DNA of 64,000 nucleotides from Candidatus Vicinibacter proximus. Its GTDB lineage: Bacteria > Bacteroidota > Bacteroidia > Chitinophagales > Saprospiraceae. The stretch is from positions 1,550,001 through 1,614,000 of the forward strand of contig JADJOE010000003.1 in NCBI GenBank assembly GCA_016713905.1. Direction: 5' to 3'. Positions within the stretch are counted from its first letter, which is position 1. Every line of letters starts with the position of its first letter. The position numbers were made by a program, and so were the translations under genes. A model generated the notes under the pieces. The model did not search any database and was not told the DNA's origin. It saw nothing but the letters and a program-made list of their open reading frames with translations. This document shows, in pieces, positions 1-13,200 of the stretch.

Positions 1-3000
1 CTTCAATGGCTTCTGCATTCAAACTATCACATAAGTAACGATAATTACCTATTTCTTCTTCAAGATCAGCCAATTGAGCTTGGAGAGAATCCAAAAGAAT
101 TTCATATAGAGCCAATGTGTCTAAATCCGATTCTACTTCAATTAATTCTTCAACAATGATCATGGAATCGACTACACCAGAATGTAAAACATCAAAAGAA
201 TCAAATACAATCTGTTGCACTTCAATCTCCATAAGGAATGAGTGAATATCAGTATTAAGCACAGCACTTTCACCTACGTATTCATTTTCCAATGCATCAT
301 AAAAATCTGACAGTGTATCTGAAAGACTAGTCCAATGTGGATATTGTAATATTTCAGCAAAAATGGATTGGTACAATGCTGTCAAAATTGCTTCTGGCAA
401 GCTATCCAAACTTGCGCTGTCTGCTAATATCGCTGCGTATCCATAAGCTGTTGCTGTATCTGATTGTAGCATCACTGGTCCTGCATTGCAAACAATAGTT
501 TGAGAGCTCATTGTTGGTCCTGTTGCTACAATCATGCCAGGAGTTCTATAAGGATGATGTTGTGAACCTTCCGTAGTACCTGAAGGTGCTAGAAATTGAC
601 ATTCAAGTCTTAAAGGGTTAGTTGGTCTTGCATATTTAATTTCTCCATTTAGTGATGAATTGTTATTTTGACCATTCCATGAGTTGTATTGAGAGTGAAG
701 TTGTTTACCTGTAAATGAACCATCCGAATACCAATTACTACTCGAAGTGCTTAGATTAAAATTATTACGACGAATTAAACTTCCCATACAGTTACCATGA
801 GTTTCAATACAATGATTGGAGTTGTCGTAAAAAAGATTATCGCTGATGGTTGTCTCCTGATTGTCCACAAACAAAAGGCCATTACCACCTTCCAGCAACC
901 GATTACAAGTGATCACACTTTGGCGGCTGTGAGAAATATCAATACCCGGTTTAGGATTGTTTGTTGTGATGGTATCATTTTGAATTCGGGTTCCATGCCA
1001 ATTGTGTACAAATATCCCGGCACCATTGTTTGTGGCGTTGTTTAAGATACGATTGTGGGTGATGAATCCGGATTGTGGTCCTTCTGCATCTGCAGTAAAA
1101 CTAACGCCAATCGTATGGTCTCCGCCATTGGTCTGGATGTCATTGTTGGATACAAAGACCTCATTGTTCAGGGTACCTGAAAGATGTACCTTGACTCCAA
1201 AATTCTCCGGACCATTGTCTGTGTGCAGATGAACATGTTCAATGTTTGCAAATATTTTTGTTCGGCTTGCATTTATATCAAATGCTTTATGCACGTTATT
1301 GGTCCAGATACTGGACAGAGGATCACTGGCCACTGCAGTCAGGGTATGAGATGCACCCCCGCTTATTTTATCAAGTACCGCTATAGGCATATGTTCAAAC
1401 TTGATAGAGTCTATATTCAGGTCCCTTTTAAGGGAGTTATCCTTAGTGTAATCGATTCCGATATACTTGATGTCGTGTACATCAAAATTGCGTAATCTGG
1501 CTGAGGCATTGGTTACCTTGAAGGCGGTATTAAAATTTTCAATTTCATTGACAGATCCTGTACTAGGCATCCACTGTAAATGATCATTGCGATCCACAAT
1601 AATGGCCGTGCCATCTCCACATCCGCATTTTAATTCTCCACAGTTGATTAACCAACAACCTCTCATATAGTTATCGTGAAAAGCTTCTATTTTCATACGA
1701 TGAAATTGTTCAAAGTGTATTCCATCAATATTTTCTTCAAACCGGCAGGAAATCATCTTTATTTTCGCGCCTCTTGTAGATCCTGTTCCTCCACGCAGGT
1801 ACAAAGCCTTGTATGCATCCCAAATTTCAGCCGCAGTCCATTCCAAAGAGGATTGCTGGTAGGCCTGAATTCCTTGCCACCTGCAACAATTAATAAAAGG
1901 AATCCCCAATCTGGCAGCAGTCTGAAGGACAGTTCCGTTTAAATGAAAATTTTTGCCCTGATTTACTGTAATGAGTGACCCTTCCGCCATATTCCAAATG
2001 CCTGTTCCAAAACTTACATTGATATCCACTATCAGATTACCCTCTATCAGTAACGGTACAGTCGAATGGTTCATATAGGCGTTTATAAACTGGTAAACAT
2101 TCATTTGTTGATTGCTAAGATAGTCACTCATTTTTAAAGTAGCCAGGGGAAGCCCGATATAGGCACCGGGTGTAATGGTTTTACAATGTGTCACTTCATC
2201 CATAAGTATGGTATCACAATATACCTTGTGCGTAACACAAATCTCACCATCCTCAGTAATAAAGTTGGTAAAGAAATGATCTGGTGGGATATGATTTGGA
2301 TAACTGCCAGTATATACGGTCCCGTCAGAAAAAAACCAATAATGGACAGTCATGCCGGGAGAATTGCAACTTGGAATCACCTTATATTTTGACTTCATAC
2401 AGGAGGGAGGATATTGTTGTGAACTTTCCAATTCCTGAAATGAAAAATCTGCGTCCATACAACATTCGCAAGGTGGCAAGTAAACACTTTCACAACAAGA
2501 AACTGATTCCTCTCCCACATGATAATTTGCACAAACCCAATAAGGCCCACTTCCAATAAAATCCCTGGTGACCATGGTATCGTAGGACCATTTTTTACCT
2601 TTGCCATCGCCAAAATCCCACTCAATGCTGTCAATCGCAAAAATCGAGCTGACAGTAAATTCAAAACAGCACTCTTCTCCTGCTTGAGTACTGCATTGAC
2701 TCCAACTTAAATCAAAACAATCACAAGAATCAATGTTGACATTAAAGCAACAAGTCCTGTAATATTGAGTTGGAGCATTTGCTGTAATGATACACACCTC
2801 AAACACACCTCCAGATGTATATGTATGGGTTAAGTGATCTGTATCTGATTGAATTGGTGGTGTATTGTCACCAAAAGTCCAGACATAATGAATGCCAGTA
2901 GGATTATTAATTTCAACCGAAAGATGCATACAACTATCTACCGCAATGTCTGGATCTAAAAATGTGCAATAATTACTTTCACAGCCATCAATTCTTATGG

Positions 3001-3369
3001 TTCTAATACAAGTATCAGGACTTCCGGCCGTTGGTGTTGTGATATGTGTAAATGTCACCAGAGTATTGACAGACAAACTTAGTGTGACACAAAATTTTGA
3101 CTGAGATGAATATATTGGTGTAGCTAAGCCAGGGGCAGACACTGTCCAAGAGTGAGTGTCCTGAAACTGACCGATGGACTCTACACAAATTTGAAACCCA
3201 TCATCCACACATAGGGCTTTTGTAAATAAAAAGGTGCAATCCGGATCTTCTTGTCCAACGCAATCCTCCATTCTTATTCCAAACATAAACAATATAAATA
3301 CTGAATAATAGGCCGTTTTCTTAAATAATCTTAAGAATTCACCCCAAATAAATTGAAGTTGTCTTGCAT
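1..3369 (-). CDS. PKD / beta-helix surface protein (partial, 3' end off the left edge; N-terminal frameshift)
   Basis: Reading leftwards, the frame is open from about 3350 to the window edge, so the C-terminus is missing. A hydrophobic signal-type segment (KKTAYYSVFILFMFG) is followed by Cys-rich modules and PKD-like domains (WTFGDN, near 2880; WDFGDG, near 2600). A long Asn/Gly-rich region typical of a right-handed parallel beta-helix (about 2100-640) comes next, then an acidic helical region (about 480-1). The only ATG that supplies the signal peptide (complement of 3367-3369) is one base out of frame; one extra C in the CCCC run at 3342-3345 restores it. The next in-frame ATGs (3289 and 3271) would lose most or all of the signal peptide. 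The gene at 58916 has the same plan and a T9SS tail, so cell-surface export is likely. Function is probably adhesion or carbohydrate binding (inference). Confidence 0.75.
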
Positions 3370-3420
3370 GCCCAAAATCAACAAAGATGATGGGTGTCGC
3401 CTGCCCCCAACAAAGTTGGT

Positions 3421-3485
3421 GTGGTGTGGTGTGGTGTGGTGTGGTGTGGTGTGGTGTGGTGTGGTGTGGTGTGGTGTGGTGTGGT
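3421..3485. repeat. Pentanucleotide tandem repeat (GTGGT)13
   Basis: Thirteen perfect GTGGT units, preceded by a degenerate TTGGT unit at 3416-3420. The array lies about 50 bases upstream of the best candidate start (3369) of the leftward surface-protein gene. Arrays of this type change copy number by slipped-strand mispairing. Here that would change promoter-to-start spacing or, if the open frame extends through the array, the reading frame. Confidence 0.95.
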
Positions 3486-4222
3486 GTAAAATAAATTTAA
3501 TTCGTTTCTCATAAAATTCAAATTAAAGGGTTAATAAAATCAATAATTTCTCATACCAATATCAGGTCTGAGTCTATTGATGTACATCAATAAAAAAATT
3601 CGTCATCTGCAAGTTATACTGCTCGGGCGCGCTAACGGGAAGTAAAAAAAACAGACAATCAAATGCCGATGATGCCGCACTTATTTTTTCTATGGTGGTG
3701 TATCCTAACTGCAGGGCGCGGACAAAACTGATCAAGTGAATCACAATGTAACAAATAAATTGTTACACCACAATACCTACTTATCAGTATATTTTTACAT
3801 ATGTAATTTAATAACATGTAATATATTGTTATTCAACTATATTGATAGAAACTATTTTACCCCTAAGTCACACACATAATTCTAAAATTAGGTTGGATTC
3901 AACCTTTATTTAAACCCCTGTCCATTTATTTGGTGTCAGGTAAATTTTATGGGGCTAAAGAAGAAATAAAACCTCTTTACTGGTTGGGTTAAATTGATTC
4001 CGACACCTCATATAGTTATCGAATGAGAAATTCGGATTGACCTTGTTCATTTTAGTATTAAGAAATGAAAACAGCCTTGATTTTTTTGGGGTCTTTTTTG
4101 TATTAAGACTAAAAAGAACAAGGTTAATTGGATGGTATTTAGGACAACTTTAGATAAAAAAGAGGTCGCAAAAACTGGCTTCTCCCCAAATTTTTAACTT
4201 GAGCCTTTATGTATTACACCAC
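3486..4222. other. Intergenic region with an imperfect inverted repeat
   Basis: No credible coding sequence is seen. The only structure noted is an imperfect inverted repeat of about 25 bases, with arms at 4040-4064 and 4100-4124. It lies between the terminator of the giant gene and the promoter region of the leftward surface-protein gene. Confidence 0.6.
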
Positions 4223-4253
4223 AAAAAAGCCCCCCGGATCACTCCGGAGGGCT
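4223..4253 (-). terminator. Rho-independent terminator of the giant T9SS gene
   Basis: On the minus strand an 11-base GC-rich stem (4253-4243 with 4238-4228) closes a four-base loop and is followed by six T. It sits about 47 bases after the stop codon of the 4,432-residue gene. Confidence 0.9.
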
Positions 4254-4299
4254 GTTGAAAACGAAACCGATTACTACACACTATCTTTAGATCTGCGAT

Positions 4300-7200
4300 C
4301 TAATCGATCATCAGCATCCTTCTGTACAATTTTTCGCGTCCAGTTTGAATATGGTAGTAATATACCCCGCCAAACTTCAACACATCTCTGTTTAATTCTA
4401 TTTGATGATATCCTCTTTGGTAGTATGCACGTTTTGAATAAACCAATTTTCCACTGAGATCCGTCACTTCAAACAAAACTTCTGAATCCTGATTGATTTC
4501 AAATGGTATCATCGTGGATTGATTGAATGGATTTGGAATGTTCTGGAAGAGATGTATTTTACCTTGTGTATTTATAGATCCATCCAGCTTCAATTCCAGT
4601 TCATTTACTTCTCCGGATTTTTTGTATGCTTCCGCATTCATTAATTGCTTATCCAGGAACATCACATCGGATAAATATTGATCTTTATGAGATCTGATAT
4701 TTAGGATCAGTTTCCACTCATTGCCTTTCTCCTGATTCCATGCGAATCTCACCGAGCCTTGCTCTTTAAAAACATCCGCAACATGCTCCGGCCTCAAGGA
4801 ACCTTCCTGGTTTGTACTGATCTCTTTTATCCACGCCAACTGAGGATCGATATAAATGCCAGCCTGAGCCCCTTCCAGCTTTTCCCAATCAGACAACTTT
4901 AATTCTATGGCATATTCCTTTCCTTTTTCCATAAAGATATCAGCCGTCCTGAGTTGCGCTTTTTCCTGTGTTCTTGAGGAAGTATTCAAAGCACCATTCA
5001 TCTTGTTGGAATCATCGACATCCCCCACTTTTATACCCACAAAATTCACCAGGTAATTTTTATTCAATGTCGGAATGACATAAGATTCAGGGAAAGCTTC
5101 CTGTAAAGGATTATCTCTATCTTCCCAAACATAATCTAAATAAATAAATCTCCATGAATTGTTATTGCGGAAGCGCTGATTAATTCCTAAAATCAGTTTT
5201 CTGATTTCTGTAAGGTCAGCTGCCGTAACACTACCTGATTTATTGACATCCGCAGCGATCCACTTAAATGGTTCATCAAATGGTTTAGAGCCCAAAATAT
5301 GCTTTTGAATTTGGATAATGTCGTACGTGCTTACACCATTTAAATGATCCAAATCATAAATTGGTTTCGTCTCGTAACTACCGCCCATTTTCATATTATT
5401 GAAAGCGTATAATCCGGCATTACCTGTAGTAACCAATCCTGCTTTTCCACCATTGAGGTATACATCAATACCTTTCAATTTTACATCTTTTCTGCTGCTG
5501 ACAATACCTGCCACATTTGCGCCATTGAAATTTGGCGGACAAATGCTGTCCAAATCTATCGCCTGCAATAAGGTTACACAAGAATCAATATTGCCCGCTT
5601 CATCTTTAAAATAAATGGTATATGCCCCTAAGTAATCTCTGTTCACCAATGAATCACAACAAATGGTCACCACGGTATCCATGAAATTATTGCGATCAAA
5701 AGATGCCATGATGTTTGTAGCATTCGAACAATTGTCCGATATGTTAAATATAAATTCATTGGCATTGAAATCCGCACAACCATTGTCCTGAATGGTGTGT
5801 ATCACTTTCTTACAGGTAACTTCCGGAGCAATCGTATCAACTACGGTAATTTTGACTGTTTTGGTTGCAATATTACAGCAGGCATCCTCCGCTGAAAACG
5901 TTACATTGGTAACGCCCACAGGGTAGAATCCTGATGCATCTTCAAAGTCATTCGCACCATAAGGTGAATCGTTTGTGATCACTACTGATGCAGAATCGCA
6001 ATCACTCACTGAAGCTATCATGGTGACAAAATTATTACAAGAGGTATCTGAAGCATACACTGTAATATCTGCAATTCCCTGAATGGTCGGAGCATTTTGG
6101 TCATCACGGATAATCAATTGAATAAATTTGAATGTATTTCCGGAACAACTGTCAAACACGGTCCATTCCCTTTCGATCTCACAAGAACCTCTGGTCTTAC
6201 AGAAATTGGAATCCTGAGAAGTAATTCTCAACTTAAAACAAGATGCTGAACCAGCATTCACTGTTGGCTTACCAAGACTATCAGGACTGATGGATTGACA
6301 TTCATCAACCGTCACAGGAGAAACTGGCCAATTGATTTCCAAACTATCCAAAGGATCCGGATTGTTCACCGTAACTATTTGTGTACAGGAACGTGTATTC
6401 CCAGATGCATCTGTTGCTGTAAATATTCTGGTGATGGTTCCTATTCCACACACATTTTGATTTCTGATGGCGGTATCCTTGACGCTAACACCCGGACAAT
6501 TATCCGATGCAGTTGCTGTGCCGAATTGACCTAAATTATCTGTATTCACATCACATCCAACTACAGTGTCACGAGGACAATTTATAGTCGGCGGTACAGT
6601 TTCAATAACCGTTACCATAGTAATACAGGTAGCCGAATTTCCACAAGAATCTGTGGCGGTAAAAATTACATTAGTTTTTCCAACAGGGAAAATTGCAGGA
6701 GCATTGTTTTGGAATGTAACACCTGTATTACAAGCTGTATTCACAGTAGGATTGCCCAAATTGACTACGGCTCCACAAGTATTTGGATCGGCATTCACAG
6801 TTCTGTCAGCCGGGCATGTTATGCTAGGCGGTGTTTGATTTAAAGTGATGATATACTGGTTAAAACTAAACACCTGACTCACACTACAATCGTTGGTTGC
6901 CCTCCAGGTTCTTTTCACCGTCCTGCAAGGATTTCCGGCCAATACAGTATCTACAAAATTAAACTTAACCAAACCACAATAATTTTTCTTCAACGAAGGT
7001 CTGCCTACAATATCAGGATTTGTGGTCGGGGTACAAGTAAATGAAGTAAAGCTATCCCTAGGCCAAGTAATATCAGCAGGATTAAGATTTACATCTCTTG
7101 TAATCTTTTGTACGCCAAAAATTGTCGTATCTACTTCTGGTCTGCAGCGTATTCTTACTTCCCAATTTCTATTTACCACATAACACACTTCAGGATTTGT

Positions 7201-10200
7201 ACGAATCGTGTCATCGGTATACTTGAAAGTCAAGGAATCACAACCACACTTAACTGTTGGGTAGCCATTTAAAGAATCTGGTAAAAATGGTTTGGCGCAA
7301 TCTGTAACCGTAAGATCAGGAGGTAGAACCAATTTCGGCCCAGTAGGGAATAAAACTTTGATCACCTGATTAAAATTGAAGGACTGTGCTTGTGCTCCAG
7401 TCTTACAGGTATTGCTTACCGTCCATTTACGTTGTACAATTTTACAAGTATCGTTGTTTGACTTCACAGAGTCCACATAAGTAATGCTCACATAACCACA
7501 GAAATCTTTCTTTAAGGTCGGAACATGATTCACTACAGATGTATCGATGTCACCGGTACAATTATCCACTACAAAGCTATCCGCAGGCCACATGATATCT
7601 GTGAGCTTTAAGTCAATGGACACAGCAATGCGTTGTGTTCCCATTAAGGTTCCTACTAAATCAGGTGGACAATTAAATACGGATGTCCATTTTCTATAAA
7701 TGACATAACAGGTATTAGGTGTACCAAATCCAATAGAATCTTTGTAGCTATGTGTTACCATGGTACACGGACAATTTGACTTAGGATAACCATTCAAAGA
7801 ATCCGGAAGTGTAGATTTTTTACAATCTGTGATGGTGATGTCATTAGGTACGATAAGTTTCGGACCATCAGGATATAAGATTTTAATCTTTTGGTCGAAT
7901 TTATAAACCTGAGCCTGAGCACCGGTCTTACACACATTATTTACCCTCCATGTACGTTGTACAATTCTGCAGGTATCATTATTCAGTTTAATGGTATCTA
8001 CATAGGATATGGTAACATATCCGCAGAAATCTTTTAGTAACATCGGCACATGATTCACTCTACCGGTGTCAATATTTCCACTGCAATTGTCCACCACAAA
8101 ACTATCCGCAGGCCACTTGATGTCTGTAAGTTTTAGATCTATTGAAACTATAATTTTCTGAGTTCCTCTAAATGTGCCTACTACGTCCGGCGGACAGTTG
8201 TACGTAGAAGTCCACTTACGATAAATTACATAACAAGCGTTCTGCGTTCCGAATCCAATGGAATCAACATAACTGTGCTGTACAAAACTGCAAGGACAAT
8301 TCGTCTTCGGATATCCATTTAATGAATCCGGGAGGATGGATTTCTTACAATCAGTCACAGTTACATCTGCCGGCACCGTGTATTTTACGCCGGTTGAATT
8401 TACCACTATCAGAGTCTGAACGAAGGTAAATGTCTGACTTCCATCTGTAACACACTTACTAAATGCAGTCCATGTTCTTTCATAAATACTGGTGTCTGCT
8501 GATTTAGAAATCAAGCGATCATTAAACATCAACATGACTTGTCCTTTATATCCACATACTGTAGGCACTTCTCCGATGTAAGCAGTATCTATAGAACCAA
8601 GACAATTATCCACAATGACGGTTTGGTTAGGCCAGGTAATATCGCTCTCTTTAAGATCAGTGGTAACCACTATCCTCTGTACAAATGAAAAATCATTGTT
8701 GTTACCCGGACATGTAAACTTAAGGAACCATGTTCTTTCAATTACGAAACATTCATTTTTACCACCACTGACTTTAACATCAGAATGTGTAATGTCTGCA
8801 TCTGTACAACGACAGCTTCCTATCGTTGGATAAGAATTAAGATCACCCGGTTCGGTCAATTGCGCACAATTAGACACTGTGATATCAGAAGGCTGCTTAA
8901 AGCAATTGCAGTAATCGACATTGTTGTTGTCCTGAATGTCAATAAAAGTTTCGCAACAAGATTGCTGACCATTTGATGCAGTAACACAGAATAAAACTTC
9001 TCTCCTACCAAGGCTGTCACAGTTATAAGTGACAGATTTAATGGTAGTATCTCGTCCTATGGAATAAGTCAATGGATATCCGCAAGGATGATTACTTCCC
9101 TGATCAAAATCTTTAGCCCATATAGTAACCAATTCACCATCGATACGACCATCCCCATTCAAATCCATCGCCACCAATCCTGCAGCCAATCCTTTCAGGC
9201 AATAAGCTGTTGGTGTTTTCACATTGATGATTTCAAAATTTATTTCACAGACTTCCTTGTTTCCACACAGATCTTCCAAAACATATTTTACTCTGTGTTT
9301 ACCCAAAGGATAGAATCCTGAAGCATCCACAATATTGCCAACGCCCAATCCACTTCTGTCCTCAATTCCATCCGAATTCAAGTCCACATGGAATTCATTT
9401 CTTAATTGGTTAGGTGGCGTACAATCATCATAACCTGTAGCAACCAAGTCTACCATCCTACCAAAACAAGATGTATCGTTTATCTCAAATCTTCTGTCTA
9501 CACAACCACTTAAAAAGTTAGGCTTAACGGTATTGTATACTTTGATGATTTGTTCCTTCTCGTATATGATTGGTGCACCGGTAGGATTATAAAATCTACA
9601 CCAGTTGATTACTTTCCATTTTCTGAGTACTTTGTAACAAGCATCATTTCCATTTACAATACGGAACACATGATCCTCATAATTAACACCTACCAGATCA
9701 CATTTATCTTCGGTGATGATTGGATAACCAAAACCAAGAGGTAAATTTTTTGGATCAAGTATATCAGACGCACAAGAAGTCGTATCAAAATCTCTTGGCC
9801 AACGAATAGATTTTTCTGTGAATGGATTATTGTTGATAATAGTAATCCTCTGAACACATACATTCTGTCCAAATCCGTTTCCGGCGATAAAGATTCGATC
9901 AATATATCCTTCCCTGCATTGGTTGACGTAAAAACTATCTACTTCACGAACGGTAACATCACAATTGTCAGAAACTCTCGGTTGTCCGAACTCTGACAAA
10001 TCATTTGGATTATAATGGTAATCACAATCAATGGTTACATCATGCGGACAGGATATCTGAGGAATGGTTTTATCCTGAACCTCCACTAATATCATGCATG
10101 TATTTGAGTTGCCTTCTGCATCGGTAACCTTAAACATTACCTGAACCAAATTACCGATATCAGCACAACAAAATCCAACCGAATCTGCATAAACATTAGG

Positions 10201-13200
10201 ATTGTATTGGCATGGCACTCCGTTATCCATCCTTCTTGCCTGCATGGATGCTATGTGACAGTCGTCATAACTTCCGTCATCAAACACATGTGCCGGAATC
10301 CAGGCTTGTCCAAATCGGTCTAAGGTAACAACGGTTTCTTTATCGCATTGTACCACAGGTGCTGCCTGGTCTTTTACATAGACATTAAAACTGCATGTGC
10401 TTTCATTATGGCAATTGTCGTATGCTCTAAAAGTCAAAACGTTATTGCCTGCTGGCAATCTTAAAGTCCTTGAGGTAAAATTCTTAATGATGCCAACAGG
10501 TGAAACCAAATCAAGGGTAACCTGACTGCTGCAAGAATCGAAGACAACAGGATCAGGGATCCAGACATTTCCAAAACACTCATAAGAATTAGTGCTGGCC
10601 GTAATGTCATAAGGACACATAATTACCGGAGCAGTTGTATCCGTAATTTCGATCAACTGATTATACACTCTTTGCTCAAAAGTGGTGCAATACCAAATAA
10701 TGAATCTCCAATTTCTTAAAATCTTTTGAGTACAACTCTTTCCGGTTGGAATTACAAAATCTTCATAGGAAGCGCCAAAATCACAGTATTTATTATCCTT
10801 GTTAGGCCAAATTGGTGCACCATGATACATTGGAACTCCGGTGTATGAAGTATGTGGTCTTCCTAAAGAATCTAAACCAAATGTTCCACACAACAAAGGA
10901 TTGTTGGTAGCCAGACTTAAAGAATCCGGAAAAACAATTTCATCTAAATTTATTCTCTTTAAAAATATCTGTTGTGTACAGGTATCAGAAACATTACCGG
11001 AAGCATCCTTTGCTACATAATTACGGGTAACTATTTTTGAGTAAGCCTGATTGCAACGGGTATCTTCAATTCTTTCGTCAATGAGAATTTTCTGTGGTGC
11101 AGGATCACAATAATCATACACCAACGGACCCAGATATGACTGCATTCTGGTGCAATCAATTGTATCATTCAAACAAACAATTCTTGGTTTGATTTTATCT
11201 TCCACGGTAAGTGTAGCCCAGCAACTATTACCGTTGCATACATTCAACACTTTTGCCATAAGGGTTTTTCCTAAATGCTCATAAGTCAAAGTGGCATTCG
11301 GAACCAAAGACCCATCCTTATTCATGATCATCACGGCATAAGAATTGTAATCATACGGACCACCCAATAATAACATTTGCGGTGTTACCAAGGCTTCGCA
11401 GTCGACTCCTAAAGAAATCTGTGCAGCGCCAATGCAACTTACAGAACCAATCTGATCACCAATGGTCACTTCAAACCTTATTGGCTTCAAGCAAAGATCA
11501 GGATTACGCTCAATAACGGTTAAAAAATGCTTTGTTCCTACCGCACCATTCCAGGTAATATTTGCAGCATAAGTATTGGTCTGTGAAGTAAAAGAACCTC
11601 CGGAGCTTAAAATCCACTGATAAGTACTTCCGGGATGATAATCTACACTATAACGAACATTAGATCCAGTACACACGTTGTTTTGTGCTTCGATCAAGGT
11701 CGATTCATTATAATTACATCTTACATTTCCAAGACTTACTTTGTCTCCAAACTGGTTCTCCAAAACAATGTCAAATCCAACGCCATCCACATGTATTCCG
11801 CTCATCTCATAGACAGTCATTGCACCGTTAGAGATAACAGGTGACAAGAGGAATCCCATTGGTCCTGTAGTAAATGGAACGGGAAGTGCCGGAGGTGCAG
11901 GACTAGAGGTGTGATACAATCCGTTCACACTTCGGATAAACCAAATCTCTCCGGTTCTTGATTCTAATGTCAAGGTAGTGCTAAATTGACCATCATCAGG
12001 ATTGCTTGCATTGTTGAGACACTCACATGCAGAGTTGACAATTTCCAACAAGATGGCACCTGCTACGTCTGAATCATCTTCATCCTGACCAGATGGATCT
12101 TCAGGACCTGCACTACCGGACTGATCTGAATCTTCAAATACCTGACCACCTTCATCATTGTCTACCACATCGTCCGGTGTTGAATCCTCATCCGGCTCTC
12201 CAAATTCATTGGATGCAGAATAAATTTCAGCTCTGTTCACCACCTGACCACTTGGCCTTGTTGGATCCACCTGAGTTTCTACAATGACTTGAATGCTCTC
12301 GCCTGGTTTCAAACCTTCTGCAGGCAATCTGCCATTTTTAATATTCATCAGGTAATAATATTTTCTCGGATCCGGATTTTGTGGATTTTGGTACCAATCT
12401 TTGCTGATCATTAATGTACCTGAAGGCAGATAGTCAAATAAAATAATTTCACTTGCAGTCACCGTGCCTTCGTTAGTAATTGTAATGGTCCATGGTACAA
12501 TCTGTCCACGCACTACCGTTCTTACAGCAATTTCTTTTCTAAGTGCAAGATCAAAATTATTTGGGTTGGTGTTGGCAATATCATGATCATCCTCATCATT
12601 CTCTCCATGATCACTTACGTCGTGATTCGGTGTAGATTTATCATTGTTCTGAATGTCATCCGGCGTTGAGTCATAGTCGATCAATAGATTTCCTGCTGCA
12701 TCTTTTGCCTTACTGATCTCACCGCAATTGAATATGGTCAAACCATTTTTCTTGGCTTTGATAATTAATTTGACATTGGTTTTAAATGATTCTCCCACGC
12801 CAATAGCCTGGTTGACATTAAAATAAATTTTATTGTCTGCTTTTATTTCCCAACCTGGATTTATTGCTAAAGAAAAAATAAAACTGGTATCTAGATAATC
12901 TACGATTTCGGAAGTAGATGCTACTACATTACCTTGATTCAAAACTTCAATCCGGAAGTTTACAGTATCTCCACTGTGGTAGATCAATTGTTTATTTTCC
13001 AATGTTTTTCTTAATGCCAGATCAAATACCGGCACGGTAGCAACATCATGATCATCCTCATCCTGAACCCCATGATCACTGATCATATCATCCGTGAGAG
13101 TACCTAATTCCGCACCAACATCATTTCCGGAGTTACCATCAGGAGTTGAATCAAAATCATAGGCACTAAAATTATCTCCTGCAACATTCTGCACAGATAA

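Noticed and set aside
797..2710. Several plus-strand and one minus-strand short open frames in the left 3 kb
   Set aside because: They lie inside the long leftward beta-helix gene in other frames and show no protein features.
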